The translations under genes and the position numbers were made by a program. Below, one piece after another: positions 1-7,520 of a stretch of 64,000 nucleotides of DNA. Position 1 is the stretch's first letter; each line of letters opens with the position of its first letter. Origin of the DNA: Sphingomonas gei (GTDB lineage: Bacteria > Pseudomonadota > Alphaproteobacteria > Sphingomonadales > Sphingomonadaceae); contig NZ_SRXT01000007.1 in the NCBI RefSeq assembly GCF_004792685.1, positions 1 through 64,000 on the forward strand, written 5' to 3'. The notes beneath the pieces were generated by a model. It saw only the letters and a list, made by a program, of their open reading frames with translations. It had not been told where the DNA came from and searched no databases.

Positions 1-300
1 GCGGATCGGCCCGACGGGGTCCGCACGCCACGGCCGGACGGGCCGCGCCAGGGCTGGTTCCGCCCGCGACCGGACGGCACGGGCACGCCGCCGGCGACAC
101 GACCGCGCGGCGGCCGGCCGGAGGGAGTATGGACGCGTCCCGAGCGCAGCGCGCCGTCGGTGTCCACCCCGCCGCGGGCTTCGTCGTCGCCTTCTGCTGA
201 ACCGCGCGCGTCTCCGCCGCCGCGCTCCTCGCCGCCGGCGCGATCGTCCGATGGCGGCGTGCGCGAACGCCGCGTGCCCGACCCCGACAAGCGGCTTTAG
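1..300 (+). CDS. C-terminal end of an Arg/Pro-rich protein of unknown function (5' end outside the window)
   Basis: An open frame runs from the first base to a TAG at 298-300, giving 99 residues that end in VPDPDKRL. The residues are almost all Pro, Arg, Ser, Gly, Asp and Ala. The first part repeats RPDG-like units and the rest is a Ser/Pro-rich stretch, so it is probably a disordered basic tail. No domain is recognisable and the gene start lies upstream of the window. Composition is even more GC-rich than the surroundings. That could be an Arg/Pro-rich tail of a real protein, or a chance open frame in very GC-rich DNA. The first is favoured because the frame ends directly before a repeat-filled intergenic region. 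Confidence 0.5.
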   Translation, partial: ADRPDGVRTPRPDGPRQGWFRPRPDGTGTPPATRPRGGRPEGVWTRPERSAPSVSTPPRASSSPSAEPRASPPPRSSPPARSSDGGVRERRVPDPDKRL

Positions 301-324
301 GGGGCGATCAGTTCGAAACGACCT

Positions 325-424
325 GTTCCCCGGCGAAGGCCGGGGTCCAGTCGCGATGAGGCTTGAGAGCACGGTCTCCGTGCGTCAGTTCGCCGAGTCT
401 GGGGCCCGGCCTTCGCCGGGGAAC
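325..424. repeat. Palindromic repeat family A, copy 1
   Basis: Two arms face each other: GTTCCCCGGCGAAGGCCGGG near 325-345 and CCCGGCCTTCGCCGGGGAAC near 405-424, separated by about 60 bases. Each arm is itself a small hairpin. This is the most common repeat family in the window. The gap 301-637 holds only this copy and family D copy 1. Confidence 0.8.
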
Positions 425-498
425 GGATTCAGGGAGCTGGATCAGGGTCCGGGCGGCTCGACGGGTGGTTCTGATCCCGACGAGCGGCTTTGGGGAAT

Positions 499-636
499 GC
501 CCCTCCCTCTTAGGGAGGGGTTGGGGGTGGGTAAGAAAATGTCGGGCTCGCTGCCCGGTCTTTTCTTTTTCGAGCAGCTCGATGGGCTCGCCTTCGGCTC
601 GCACCCACCCCCAGCCCCTCCCTTGCAGGGAGGGGA
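499..636. repeat. Palindromic repeat family D, copy 1
   Basis: The arm GCCCCTCCCTCTTAGGGAGG (about 499-518) followed by a G-rich tract is mirrored by a C-rich tract and CCCCTCCCTTGCAGGGAGGG (about 615-635). It ends two bases before the stop codon of the next, minus-strand gene, so the hairpin may also act as its transcription end. Confidence 0.7.
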
Positions 637-637
637 G

Positions 638-1096
638 TCAGCAAGCCTTGAACGGCAGCAACGTCTCGTATTGCGCGAGCGACGGCGCCGCCGCGATGAC
701 GCAGCGGTGGCGCAGCAGGAAGGCGTGGCGGACGATCTCGGCCTGTTGCTCGAGCCCGTATTTCTCAAACGGCTGGCCGGGCTTGAGCGCGTAATCGTAG
801 CGGCAGAAGGGGTGGCGCTTGAGCGGCAGGAAAATGCCCTTCTGATGCTGCCAGATATGCGTCATCTCGTGGAGGAACAGCGCCTGGACGCCGAGCGGCG
901 ACTGGCTGAAATCCTCATGGTAGATCCCGCTCTTGGGATGAAAATGGATCGTCCCGCGCGGCGCCATCGTCGTGTTCGACGGCTGGAAGAATATCCACTT
1001 GCTGTTCGCGACTTTGGCGAGCGAATAGTCCACGGCATTTCCGAAGACCGATGCGCAGAGGCGGGTTTCGCCTTCGGTTAGCGGGCGGCTAGTCAT
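638..1096 (-). CDS. Putative zinc metallopeptidase-like protein (vgr-related protein of sphingomonads)
   Basis: A 152-residue protein with the zinc-protease signature HEMTH at residues 76-80, followed by IWQHQ. This is the arrangement seen in the DUF4157-like and minimal gluzincin proteins that use His-Glu-x-x-His to bind zinc. Sphingomonad proteins of this kind are often labelled vgr-related, but there is no sign of a type VI spike domain. There is no signal peptide, so the protein is probably cytoplasmic. The ATG at 1096 has only a weak ribosome-binding site. The gene stands alone between repeats. The family name is recalled from memory; the HExxH motif is seen directly. Substrate is unknown. 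Confidence 0.7.
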   Translation of the reverse strand: MTSRPLTEGETRLCASVFGNAVDYSLAKVANSKWIFFQPSNTTMAPRGTIHFHPKSGIYHEDFSQSPLGVQALFLHEMTHIWQHQKGIFLPLKRHPFCRYDYALKPGQPFEKYGLEQQAEIVRHAFLLRHRCVIAAAPSLAQYETLLPFKAC

Positions 1097-1187
1097 TCCG
1101 GCAGCATGACGACTTCACGACTATTTGTCACCGGGGTTTGTCGGGAGTCCGATCGAACCCCAGGGTCTGTTTCATTTGGGCTGATTT

Positions 1188-1265
1188 GTTCCCCTGTGAA
1201 AACAGGGGTCCAGGGTCACAAGCGGGGTGTTCTCGGCTCCTGGGCCCCTGCGTTCGCAGGGGAAC
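1188..1265. repeat. Palindromic repeat family A, copy 2
   Basis: Arms GTTCCCCTGTGAAAACAGGG (about 1188-1207) and CCCCTGCGTTCGCAGGGGAAC (about 1245-1265) form an imperfect long palindrome. It lies 30 bases beyond the stop of the chemoreceptor gene and upstream of the vgr-related gene. Confidence 0.75.
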
Positions 1266-1295
1266 TGACCTGCTTCAACGTGAGTGGAATCATCT

Positions 1296-3128
1296 CTAGT
1301 GCAATGCCGACTTGTCTAGCACCATGCCACCGTTCGGCCGGATCGCCATCGTCGGCGTATCGACGGGCGATCCATATGACCTGCTCGGCCTGACAGGAGC
1401 CGGCGCGAACAATGCGTCGTCGCCGACGACGAACTTGCCCGCCTGGGCGGAGAGCGCGGTCACTTCGGCGCTGAGGTTGCGCGCGGCGGCCGAGGTCTGC
1501 TCGACCATGGCGGCGTTTTGCTGGGTCGCCTGATCCATCGTGCCGATCGTTGCGCTGATCTGGGTGATCGCAGTCGATTGTGCCTGATTGTCGGTGGCGA
1601 TTCGGCCGAGCCATTCGTGCACTTCGCACACGCTGGCTGAGATGCCGGCGAGTGCGGAATCGACCTTCCGCACCATTTCCACCGCGGCAACGACCTCGGT
1701 CTGGGTTGCGGTCAACTGGTCGCGCGCGCGGCCCGCTTCTTCCTCGGCGCGCATCGCCAGTGCCGAGACGAGATCGGCGACCACTGCGAATCCGCGCCCG
1801 GCTTCGCCCGCACGGCCCGCCTCGACCGCGGCATTCATTGCGAGAACGCGCGTCTGGAAGGCGATCTTGTCGAGCCCCTCGATGACGCTGTCGATCCCCC
1901 TGGTGCTGTCGCTGACGCGGTTCATCGCCTGTACCGCGTCATCGGTGATGGCGCGGCCATCCGAGACGGCATCGATTGCGCCACCGGCGCGATCGACGGT
2001 GCGACCGGCAGCGTCGGCCGTTGCCTTGAGCTGGCCGTCCATCTGCGTGACTGCGGCCGAGGTCTCCTCGAGGTTCGCGGCGTTGCCCTCCGTGCGGCGG
2101 GCGAGGTCTTCGGACGCGCGGGCGATCTCGCTCGAGCCGTTGCGGATCGCTGCGGCGCTCTGGATCACCGTGCCGAGCAGCGACCGCAGGTTGGTCAAAG
2201 CCTCGTTGAAATTGGCTTTCAGCGCTGCATAGGCCGGCGGGAAGTCCGCGCGGATCTCCGCCGTCAGGTTGCCGTCGCTGAGCGCCGCGAGGCTCTCGCT
2301 GAGAGTCGCGGTGACGGCCTGTTGCTCGGCGGCGAGGCGGGCGTCGGCCGCCGCACGCTCCACCGCGGCCACGCGGAATTGCTCGACTGCCTGGGCGATC
2401 TCGCCGAGTTCGTCGCCGCGCCCGCGATGCGGAACGATCGCGGGCTCGCCTTTCGCCAGGCGCGCGGTTACCAGCGAAACTTCGACGAGCGGCCGCACGA
2501 CCCTGCGCAGCAGGACGACCGCGCACGCGCCGATCAGTCCCAGGAGGACCAGGGCGAGAACGCCGAGAATGACGATCGTCGCGGCCAGCAGGCTGCTCGC
2601 GTCGCGCTCGACGGCGGACTGATAGGCAGTCGCATCCGCGACGAGCTTGTCGATCTGGGCACGATGCTCGGCGTAGCGCTGCGAGAGTGCGGCATAGCTT
2701 TGGGCCGCGGCGGTTCGGTCGCCGCGTGCGATCGCGGGAAGATACCGGTCCTCGATCTCGTGCCAGAAGGCAGCGGCGGGGCCGTGGGTGGCGCCGGTCA
2801 CCCCCTGTTTCAGGGCGGGGTCCAGATTCGACTCGCTCCAGTAGACGTGGCGTACGTCATACTCTTCATGCAGTTTGCGCAGGCGCTTGCGCGCCTCGTC
2901 CAGCCGCCGGGGCTGCTGAAGCAGCAGCGTGGCCTCGAGATAGGATTCGATGACATATTCGGGGGGCGGAAGAACATCGGCGATCAGATCGGCGGTCTGG
3001 CGCGACTTGAGCTGCATCGCGCCGCCCATGCGGATCGCGTCGACTCGCGTGGCGGCGACGACGCCGCCGACCATAACCAACGCCAGGAGAGCCGCACTCC
3101 CCGCGCGCACCATGTTCGCGATCGTCAT
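1296..3128 (-). CDS. Methyl-accepting chemotaxis protein
   Basis: A 610-residue transmembrane chemoreceptor. A first membrane helix lies at about residues 8-27, a periplasmic sensor region runs to about 178, and a second helix spans 180-207. A HAMP linker follows (about 208-262), then a long coiled-coil signalling domain. The conserved hairpin tip reads NAAVEAGRAGEAGRGFAVVA, which contacts CheW and CheA. Just after the tip the sequence departs from the usual E-V-R-x-L-A-x-R-S pattern (DLVSALAMRAEEEAG), so coupling to the kinase may differ. The sensor region has no recognised ligand-binding domain and is mostly helical. No other chemotaxis genes are in the window, so this is an orphan receptor. 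ATG at 3128. Confidence 0.92.
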   Translation of the reverse strand: MTIANMVRAGSAALLALVMVGGVVAATRVDAIRMGGAMQLKSRQTADLIADVLPPPEYVIESYLEATLLLQQPRRLDEARKRLRKLHEEYDVRHVYWSESNLDPALKQGVTGATHGPAAAFWHEIEDRYLPAIARGDRTAAAQSYAALSQRYAEHRAQIDKLVADATAYQSAVERDASSLLAATIVILGVLALVLLGLIGACAVVLLRRVVRPLVEVSLVTARLAKGEPAIVPHRGRGDELGEIAQAVEQFRVAAVERAAADARLAAEQQAVTATLSESLAALSDGNLTAEIRADFPPAYAALKANFNEALTNLRSLLGTVIQSAAAIRNGSSEIARASEDLARRTEGNAANLEETSAAVTQMDGQLKATADAAGRTVDRAGGAIDAVSDGRAITDDAVQAMNRVSDSTRGIDSVIEGLDKIAFQTRVLAMNAAVEAGRAGEAGRGFAVVADLVSALAMRAEEEAGRARDQLTATQTEVVAAVEMVRKVDSALAGISASVCEVHEWLGRIATDNQAQSTAITQISATIGTMDQATQQNAAMVEQTSAAARNLSAEVTALSAQAGKFVVGDDALFAPAPVRPSRSYGSPVDTPTMAIRPNGGMVLDKSALH

Positions 3129-3221
3129 CCGAGCATTCCGCTTTGCCTCGATCCTCCATTATAGGACCGTTGGGCCAGGCGTGGGCTAAAGACGGTCTGC
3201 GGGCCGGCTGCGCTTGGCCGC

Positions 3222-3923
3222 TCAGGCGGCGCGGAGCCAGTGTTCGGCCTTGTCGAGCGCGGCGGGATCGTCGACGTCGATCCAGTCGAGGTCGCTGCAG
3301 TCTATCGTGAGCGCGGTGCCCGAGACGGCGAGGACGCGCATGCCTTCGGTGAGCGAAGGCGATTCGAGGCTGTTCAGCGCGGCGAACAGGCCGGGGCCGA
3401 TCGCGAAGACGCCGGTGTCGAAACAGTCATAGTCGGGGAGGTGCTTGCCGATCGCGACGATCGCCTCGCCTTCGGTGCGCACGCAAGTGACGTCGTCGAG
3501 GTCGACCAGGTCGCTGGTGATGTTGCGGTCGATCGCGAGGCGCGCGCCGCGGCCCGCGCCGGCCCGGGCGACGCGCGCATAGAGCGCGGGATCGACGAGA
3601 TGGTCGCACATCGCCAGCACGGCCTGCTCGCCGGCGAGCGCCGGTTCCGCTGCGAGCACCGAGACGCCGTTGGGCTGGCGATAGTCCCGCGTGCGGACGG
3701 TCTCGACCGCCAGCGGCCAGCGGCCCGCGGCGAGATATGCCTCGATCTGCTCGGCCTCGTAGCCGAGCACCACCACCACCCGCGCCAGCCCGGCCGCGGC
3801 GAACCCGTGGATCGCGTGATCGATCAGCGGGCGTCCGCCGACCGGGCAGAGCGGCTTGGACGGCGCCGCGGAACGAAGGCGGCTGCCTTCGCCCGCGGCG
3901 AGCAGGATAGCGGTGGTGATCAT
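3222..3923 (-). CDS. MobA-like nucleotidyltransferase, probable inositol-phosphate or choline-phosphate type cytidylyltransferase
   Basis: A 233-residue sugar-phosphate nucleotidyltransferase fold. The N-terminus has the nucleotide-binding loop LLAAGEGSRL (about residues 7-16), then SKPLCPVGGRPLIDHAI, typical of MobA/LicC-like enzymes that transfer CMP from CTP to a phosphorylated alcohol. A metal-binding Asp is likely in MCDHLVDP near residue 106. It is the last gene of a three-gene operon, four bases after inositol-3-phosphate synthase, which is preceded by a CDP-alcohol phosphatidyltransferase. In archaea and some thermophiles, inositol-phosphate cytidylyltransferase and a CDP-alcohol transferase are fused and make di-inositol phosphate. 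By context CDP-inositol synthesis is inferred here. The substrate itself cannot be read from sequence. Confidence 0.8.
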   Translation of the reverse strand: MITTAILLAAGEGSRLRSAAPSKPLCPVGGRPLIDHAIHGFAAAGLARVVVVLGYEAEQIEAYLAAGRWPLAVETVRTRDYRQPNGVSVLAAEPALAGEQAVLAMCDHLVDPALYARVARAGAGRGARLAIDRNITSDLVDLDDVTCVRTEGEAIVAIGKHLPDYDCFDTGVFAIGPGLFAALNSLESPSLTEGMRVLAVSGTALTIDCSDLDWIDVDDPAALDKAEHWLRAA

Positions 3924-3927
3924 GGAC

Positions 3928-5019
3928 TCAGGCAGCGGCGATGAATGCCTCGACCGCGGTCTGGGCGAGATCGTCGGTCATCTGGGTGCGCGGATGCTTG
4001 CAGAAATAGGCCGAGGCGGCGTCGATCGGGCCGCCGAGGCCGCGATCCTTGGCGAGCTTGGCGCAGCGGATCATGTCGATCGCGACGCCGGCGCTGTTGG
4101 GCGAATCCTCGACCGAGAGGCGCAGCTCGAGGTTCATCGGCACGTTGCCGAACATCGAGCCTTCCATGCGCAGGAAGCAGACCTTGTTGTCGTTCTGCCA
4201 CGGCACATAGTCCGACGGGCCGATATGGACGTTCTCGTCCTCGAGCCGCTCGGCCGCGACCGACTGGACCGCCTCGGTCTTCGAGATCTTCTTCGAGGCC
4301 AGGCGGCGGTGGTTCGACATGTTGAGGAAGTCGGTGTTGCCGCCGGTGTTGAGCTGGTAGGTGCGCTCGAGCTTGACGCCGCGCTTGGCGAACAGGTCGG
4401 TCAGCACGCGGTGGACGATCGTCGCGCCGAGCTGGGCCTTGATGTCGTCGCCGATGATCGGGACGCCCGCCGCGGTGAAGCGATCGGCCCATTCGGGGTT
4501 GCTGGCGATGAAGACGGGGATGTTGTTTACGAAGGCGACGCCGGCTTCGAGCGCGCATTCGGCGTAGAATTCGGATGCTTCCTGGCTGCCGACGGGGAGG
4601 TAGTTCATCAGCACGTCGGTCTTGGTCGCGCGGAGCACCGCGATGACTTCTTCCTTGGTGGTCTCGCGGTCCTTGGCGACGATGAAGGTGCGATCGTCGT
4701 TATAGTCGGCCATGTGCTCGGCGACGCCGTCGAGGATGCGGCCCATCTGGACGGTGGTGCCGGTGGTCTCGATGCTCTCGCAGAACACCGCGGTGCAATT
4801 GGGCTTGGCGAAGATCGCCTCGGCGACGTCCTTGCCGACCTTGCGCGCGTCGACGTCCCATGCCGCGACGACATGGATGTCGCTGGGGCGGTAGCCGCCC
4901 AGGTCCCAGTGCATCAGGCCGACCGTGTCATTCGCGCCGTCGCGGTAATGCGAGAGCCCCTGGACGAGGGAGCTGGCGCAGTTGCCCACGCCTACGATCG
5001 CGATGTTGATGCTCTTCAT
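3928..5019 (-). CDS. ino1: Inositol-3-phosphate synthase
   Basis: A 363-residue enzyme that cyclises glucose-6-phosphate to myo-inositol-phosphate using NAD. It has the N-terminal Rossmann motif VGVGNCASSL (about residues 9-18) and the family motifs GDDIKAQLGAT (about 190), LNTGGNTDFLNM and the C-terminal DSPNSAG. The length matches the short actinobacterial/archaeal class rather than the roughly 500-residue eukaryotic form. The ATG at 5019 overlaps the stop of the upstream CDP-alcohol transferase by four bases (ATGA), so the two are translationally coupled, and the nucleotidyltransferase follows after four bases. The operon thus makes inositol phosphate and probably activates and transfers it. 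What the final inositol compound is remains open (see findings). Confidence 0.93.
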   Translation of the reverse strand: MKSINIAIVGVGNCASSLVQGLSHYRDGANDTVGLMHWDLGGYRPSDIHVVAAWDVDARKVGKDVAEAIFAKPNCTAVFCESIETTGTTVQMGRILDGVAEHMADYNDDRTFIVAKDRETTKEEVIAVLRATKTDVLMNYLPVGSQEASEFYAECALEAGVAFVNNIPVFIASNPEWADRFTAAGVPIIGDDIKAQLGATIVHRVLTDLFAKRGVKLERTYQLNTGGNTDFLNMSNHRRLASKKISKTEAVQSVAAERLEDENVHIGPSDYVPWQNDNKVCFLRMEGSMFGNVPMNLELRLSVEDSPNSAGVAIDMIRCAKLAKDRGLGGPIDAASAYFCKHPRTQMTDDLAQTAVEAFIAAA

Positions 5020-5885
5020 TGCAGTTCAGGTCCTCTGAATGGGGATTGTGACGATGATTGGGATGCCGGTCCTGCACTGCGCAGGAGGCGGGTTTCGACG
5101 GAGCGATGCCAGACGAGGCCGGCGATCAGCACTGCGGTGAGCGGGAGCAGCTCGAACCAGAAGAACAGGCGCGGATCGGCGGCGAGGCAGGCGAGGAAGA
5201 TCGCGAGCACGCGGGCATTGGCGGTCAGCAGCCGCATCAGCCCGAGCGGCGCGGCGGCGGACTCGCCATAAGCGCGGCCGAACGCAGCCGGATCGGGGGC
5301 GCGGCGCAGTGCCTCGTCGAAGCGGAAGGCAATGCGGTCGACGCTGCCGGCGACCGAATCGTAGAGGCGGACCAAGGGATTGGCGCTGGGCTCTGGCTGA
5401 GTCGCAGCTACGCCCTTGCAGCGGCGGTGGAAGCGGGCGCGCTCGCCTTCGTAGAGGCTCGACTGGACGGCGTGGAGGATTCCGGCGGCCCAGGCGAGGA
5501 TCCAGCCCTCGACCGTGCCGACCGAGACGGCGAGCCCGATATAGAGAAGCGCGAACACGCCATGGTCGCAAATCCCGTCGAGCGCGCGGCCGAGCGCGCT
5601 GGCGGTGCCGGTGGCGCGCGCGATCATCCCGTCGAGTCCGTCGGCAATCAGCCATCCGGTCGAGAGGGCGAGGCCGAGGAAAACGAAGGGCCAGCTATGC
5701 CAATTGGCATAGGCAAGGGCAGCGAGCGTGCCGAGCGCCAGCCCGAGCACCGAGACCGCGTTGGCCGAAATGCCACGCGCTATGAACCAGGGAAGCAAGC
5801 GCCGCCCTGCCGGGTGAATGATCCAGAGGTTGGTCGGATCCTCGATCCGGCGATCCCGCGACCCGTCCGGCGGAGGAATAGTCAT
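5016..5885 (-). CDS. CDP-alcohol phosphatidyltransferase family membrane enzyme
   Basis: A 289-residue integral membrane protein with the complete CDP-alcohol transferase signature D-x2-D-G-x2-A-R-x8-G-x3-D-x3-D at about residues 82-107 (DGLDGMIARATGTASALGRA, then LDGICD). The aspartates bind two metals and the CDP moiety. Several hydrophobic helices flank the motif. It is the first gene of the inositol operon and shares an ATGA with ino1. Possible products are a phosphatidylinositol-phosphate type lipid (inositol phosphate as acceptor, CDP-diacylglycerol as donor) or a di-inositol phosphate (CDP-inositol as donor). The nearby cytidylyltransferase favours the second or a headgroup transfer. 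The ribosome-binding site is weak. Confidence 0.85.
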   Translation of the reverse strand: MTIPPPDGSRDRRIEDPTNLWIIHPAGRRLLPWFIARGISANAVSVLGLALGTLAALAYANWHSWPFVFLGLALSTGWLIADGLDGMIARATGTASALGRALDGICDHGVFALLYIGLAVSVGTVEGWILAWAAGILHAVQSSLYEGERARFHRRCKGVAATQPEPSANPLVRLYDSVAGSVDRIAFRFDEALRRAPDPAAFGRAYGESAAAPLGLMRLLTANARVLAIFLACLAADPRLFFWFELLPLTAVLIAGLVWHRSVETRLLRSAGPASQSSSQSPFRGPELQ

Positions 5886-6080
5886 CGGCTCGTCACATAC
5901 AGCGCGGGCCGCGCAATCATCAAGTCATTTGCGTCGAATATGCATGTAAGATGAAACGCGGGGCGGCAGGCGGGGCAACCGCGCGCCCGGCGTAACTGTC
6001 ACAATCACTGTCATAATTCGGGGCTGGAGAGCGCGGGCGCATCGTCGCGGCCAGTCGCGGTGGCGGCCCGCCGAGCGCTT

Positions 6081-6166
6081 CGTTCGCCCTGAGCCCGTCG
6101 AAGGGCACCGTGCCGCGCCCGGTGCCCTTGGGATAGCCGTGCTTCGACAGGCTCAGCACGAACGGG
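6081..6166. repeat. Palindromic repeat family B, copy 1
   Basis: The arm CGTTCGCCCTGAGCCCGTCG (6081-6100) is mirrored by GCTTCGACAGGCTCAGCACG AACGGGG near 6141-6166, with a second inner hairpin GGGCACCG/CGGTGCCC. The gap 5886-6188 otherwise holds only the upstream region of the inositol operon, in which no confident promoter was found. Confidence 0.8.
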
Positions 6167-6188
6167 GTTTTGGCGCAGTCTTCGTTGT

Positions 6189-6722
6189 TTACGCGAGTGG
6201 CTCGCCGAGATCCTCGTGCACCATGTCGATCTCGCGGACGCCGCGGCTGCGCCGGGCGGTGTCGACCAAGGTGCGGAGCGTCTCGCGGCGGGCGCGGGCA
6301 TGGTCGACGTCGCGGATCACCAGCGGGGCGTCGCGGGTGGTCTCGTCGGACGAGGTGATGCTGATCGTGCCGAGATCGGCGAGCTGGTTGACGATGGTGA
6401 AATCGATGCGGACGTCCTTGATCCGATAGAGTTCGATCTCGTCGATCGATTTCCGCACGATGCCGCGGTGGAGGATCAGCCGGTCCTCGGTGACTTCGTA
6501 GGTGGTGGCGAGATTGGCGACCCATTTGGCGAGCAGGATCGCGACGCCGGCGACGAATGCGACCGGGAACAGCCAGGCCCAGCCGTCGACCGGGCGCTGG
6601 GCGAGCGCCCAGATCGAGCCGACCAGGCCGGCGAGCAACAGAAGAATCGTCCCCCAGCCGGCGAGCGTGCCGCGCAGCCAGCCGAGTGTGGAGGAACGGA
6701 AACAGTCGATCGCTTGCGGCAT
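6189..6722 (-). CDS. Bacterial PH-domain (bPH2/DUF304) membrane protein
   Basis: A 177-residue protein with two hydrophobic helices (about residues 19-40 and 48-68), followed by a PH-like beta domain that starts TYEVTEDRLILHRGIV and continues ELYRIKDVRID. This is the layout of YdbS/YdbT-type bacterial PH proteins: paired helices, then a basic strand-rich domain facing the cytoplasm. The molecular role of the family is not firmly known; membrane homeostasis is often proposed. The ATG at 6722 follows a good GGGAGG ribosome-binding site. It stands between repeats and is not clearly in an operon. Confidence 0.82.
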   Translation of the reverse strand: MPQAIDCFRSSTLGWLRGTLAGWGTILLLLAGLVGSIWALAQRPVDGWAWLFPVAFVAGVAILLAKWVANLATTYEVTEDRLILHRGIVRKSIDEIELYRIKDVRIDFTIVNQLADLGTISITSSDETTRDAPLVIRDVDHARARRETLRTLVDTARRSRGVREIDMVHEDLGEPLA

Positions 6723-6780
6723 GATGGGCCTCCCTTGGCGGGGGAGGATAGCGGAACGGGGAGGGCGGGGAAGAGCCTAA

Positions 6781-6912
6781 ATCCTCCCCCGGAAACCGGG
6801 GAGAGGTGGCGCCGAAGGCGACGGAAGGGGCCTCTCCACGAGCGTGTCGCCTGCGGAGGCGCCCCCTCCGTCAGCTTCGCTGCCACCTCCCCCGCTTCGC
6901 GAGGGAGAATTT
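6781..6912. repeat. Palindromic repeat family D, copy 2
   Basis: It begins ATCCTCCCCCGGAAACCGGG and ends CTCCCCCGCTTCGCGAGGGA GAAT. Inside are the mirrored stretches GGAAGGGGCC and GGCGCCCCCTCC. It abuts the stop codon of the copper-chaperone gene at 6913, so it may serve as its 3' hairpin. Confidence 0.65.
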
Positions 6913-7353
6913 TTAGAGAGTCGGTGGCGGATCGCCTGCGCCGACCACCTGCGCCTGCACCTCGAGCTTCTTGCCGCTGGCGAAGGCCAAAGCGAGCGGC
7001 ACGCGGGTGCCGGGCTTCACGTTCGGGCCGAGATCGAACAGCATGACGTGGCGGCCGCCGGGAGTGAAGTCGAGCGCGTCCTTGGCGGGCACCGGCACGT
7101 CGCGGGTCGGCCGCATCGATTTGACTCCGCCCTGGTCCATCGTCTCGTGGAGTTCGGCGCGCAAGGCGGCGGGCGTCGATACCGCGAGCAGGGTATCCGC
7201 CTGCGCGCCGCCCTGGATCGTGAAATATGCCGCGCCGGGCCGGCCGGCGACCGCGGGGAGACGCACCCACGCCTTGCCTGCACTCAGTGCGGCGGGCTGG
7301 CCGCAGCCTGCCAGCAGCAGCGCCGCCGCAACGATCCCCGAAAATCCACGCAT
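6913..7353 (-). CDS. Periplasmic copper chaperone PCu(A)C-family lipoprotein
   Basis: A 146-residue secreted lipoprotein. The start at 7353 gives a short signal peptide ending in the lipobox LLLAGC and is preceded by GGGAG seven bases upstream. A longer frame to 7512 has no signal and was not chosen. The body carries the PCuAC (DUF461) features: AWVRLPAVAGRPGAAYFTI, an H-E-T-M-D-Q-G-G-V-K-S-M stretch, and PGGRHVMLFDL, which together supply the His and Met ligands for Cu(I). Family members deliver copper to cytochrome c oxidase CuA. No oxidase genes are nearby. It is divergent from dnaK. Confidence 0.88.
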   Translation of the reverse strand: MRGFSGIVAAALLLAGCGQPAALSAGKAWVRLPAVAGRPGAAYFTIQGGAQADTLLAVSTPAALRAELHETMDQGGVKSMRPTRDVPVPAKDALDFTPGGRHVMLFDLGPNVKPGTRVPLALAFASGKKLEVQAQVVGAGDPPPTL

Positions 7354-7395
7354 CCCGCTCTCCCAATTCGGGAAGGTTCCTAGAATTCCGTCCGT

Positions 7396-7426
7396 CTTGC
7401 GGCAAGCGGAAGCGCACCTATATCGC
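7396..7426 (+). promoter_or_regulatory. Probable RpoH (heat-shock sigma) promoter of dnaK
   Basis: CTTG at 7396-7399 and CCTATAT at 7417-7423 are separated by 17 bases, matching the alphaproteobacterial heat-shock promoter pattern CTTG-N17-CYTATnT. It lies about 95 bases before the dnaK start. The match is by eye; no transcript start is known. Confidence 0.55.
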
Positions 7427-7520
7427 TTTCGCAACTGCTTCTCCGGCGTCGCCTGATCGGGGCGCGGGGCGGGCAAGTTTTTGACTTTGAACAACGAACA
7501 TCTGGGGGCCACGAGGGACC

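Noticed and set aside
301..637. CRISPR-like array from the repeated C- and G-rich tracts
   Set aside because: The tracts are mirrored arms of two palindromes, not direct repeats with regular spacers. No CRISPR array was seen anywhere in the window.
638..1096. Type VI secretion spike (VgrG) reading of the vgr-related protein
   Set aside because: The protein is only 152 residues with an HExxH site and has no gp27/gp5-like spike domains; no type VI genes are near.
2322..3164. Plus-strand open frame opposite the chemoreceptor
   Set aside because: Antisense to the conserved chemoreceptor; no domain or ribosome-binding site.
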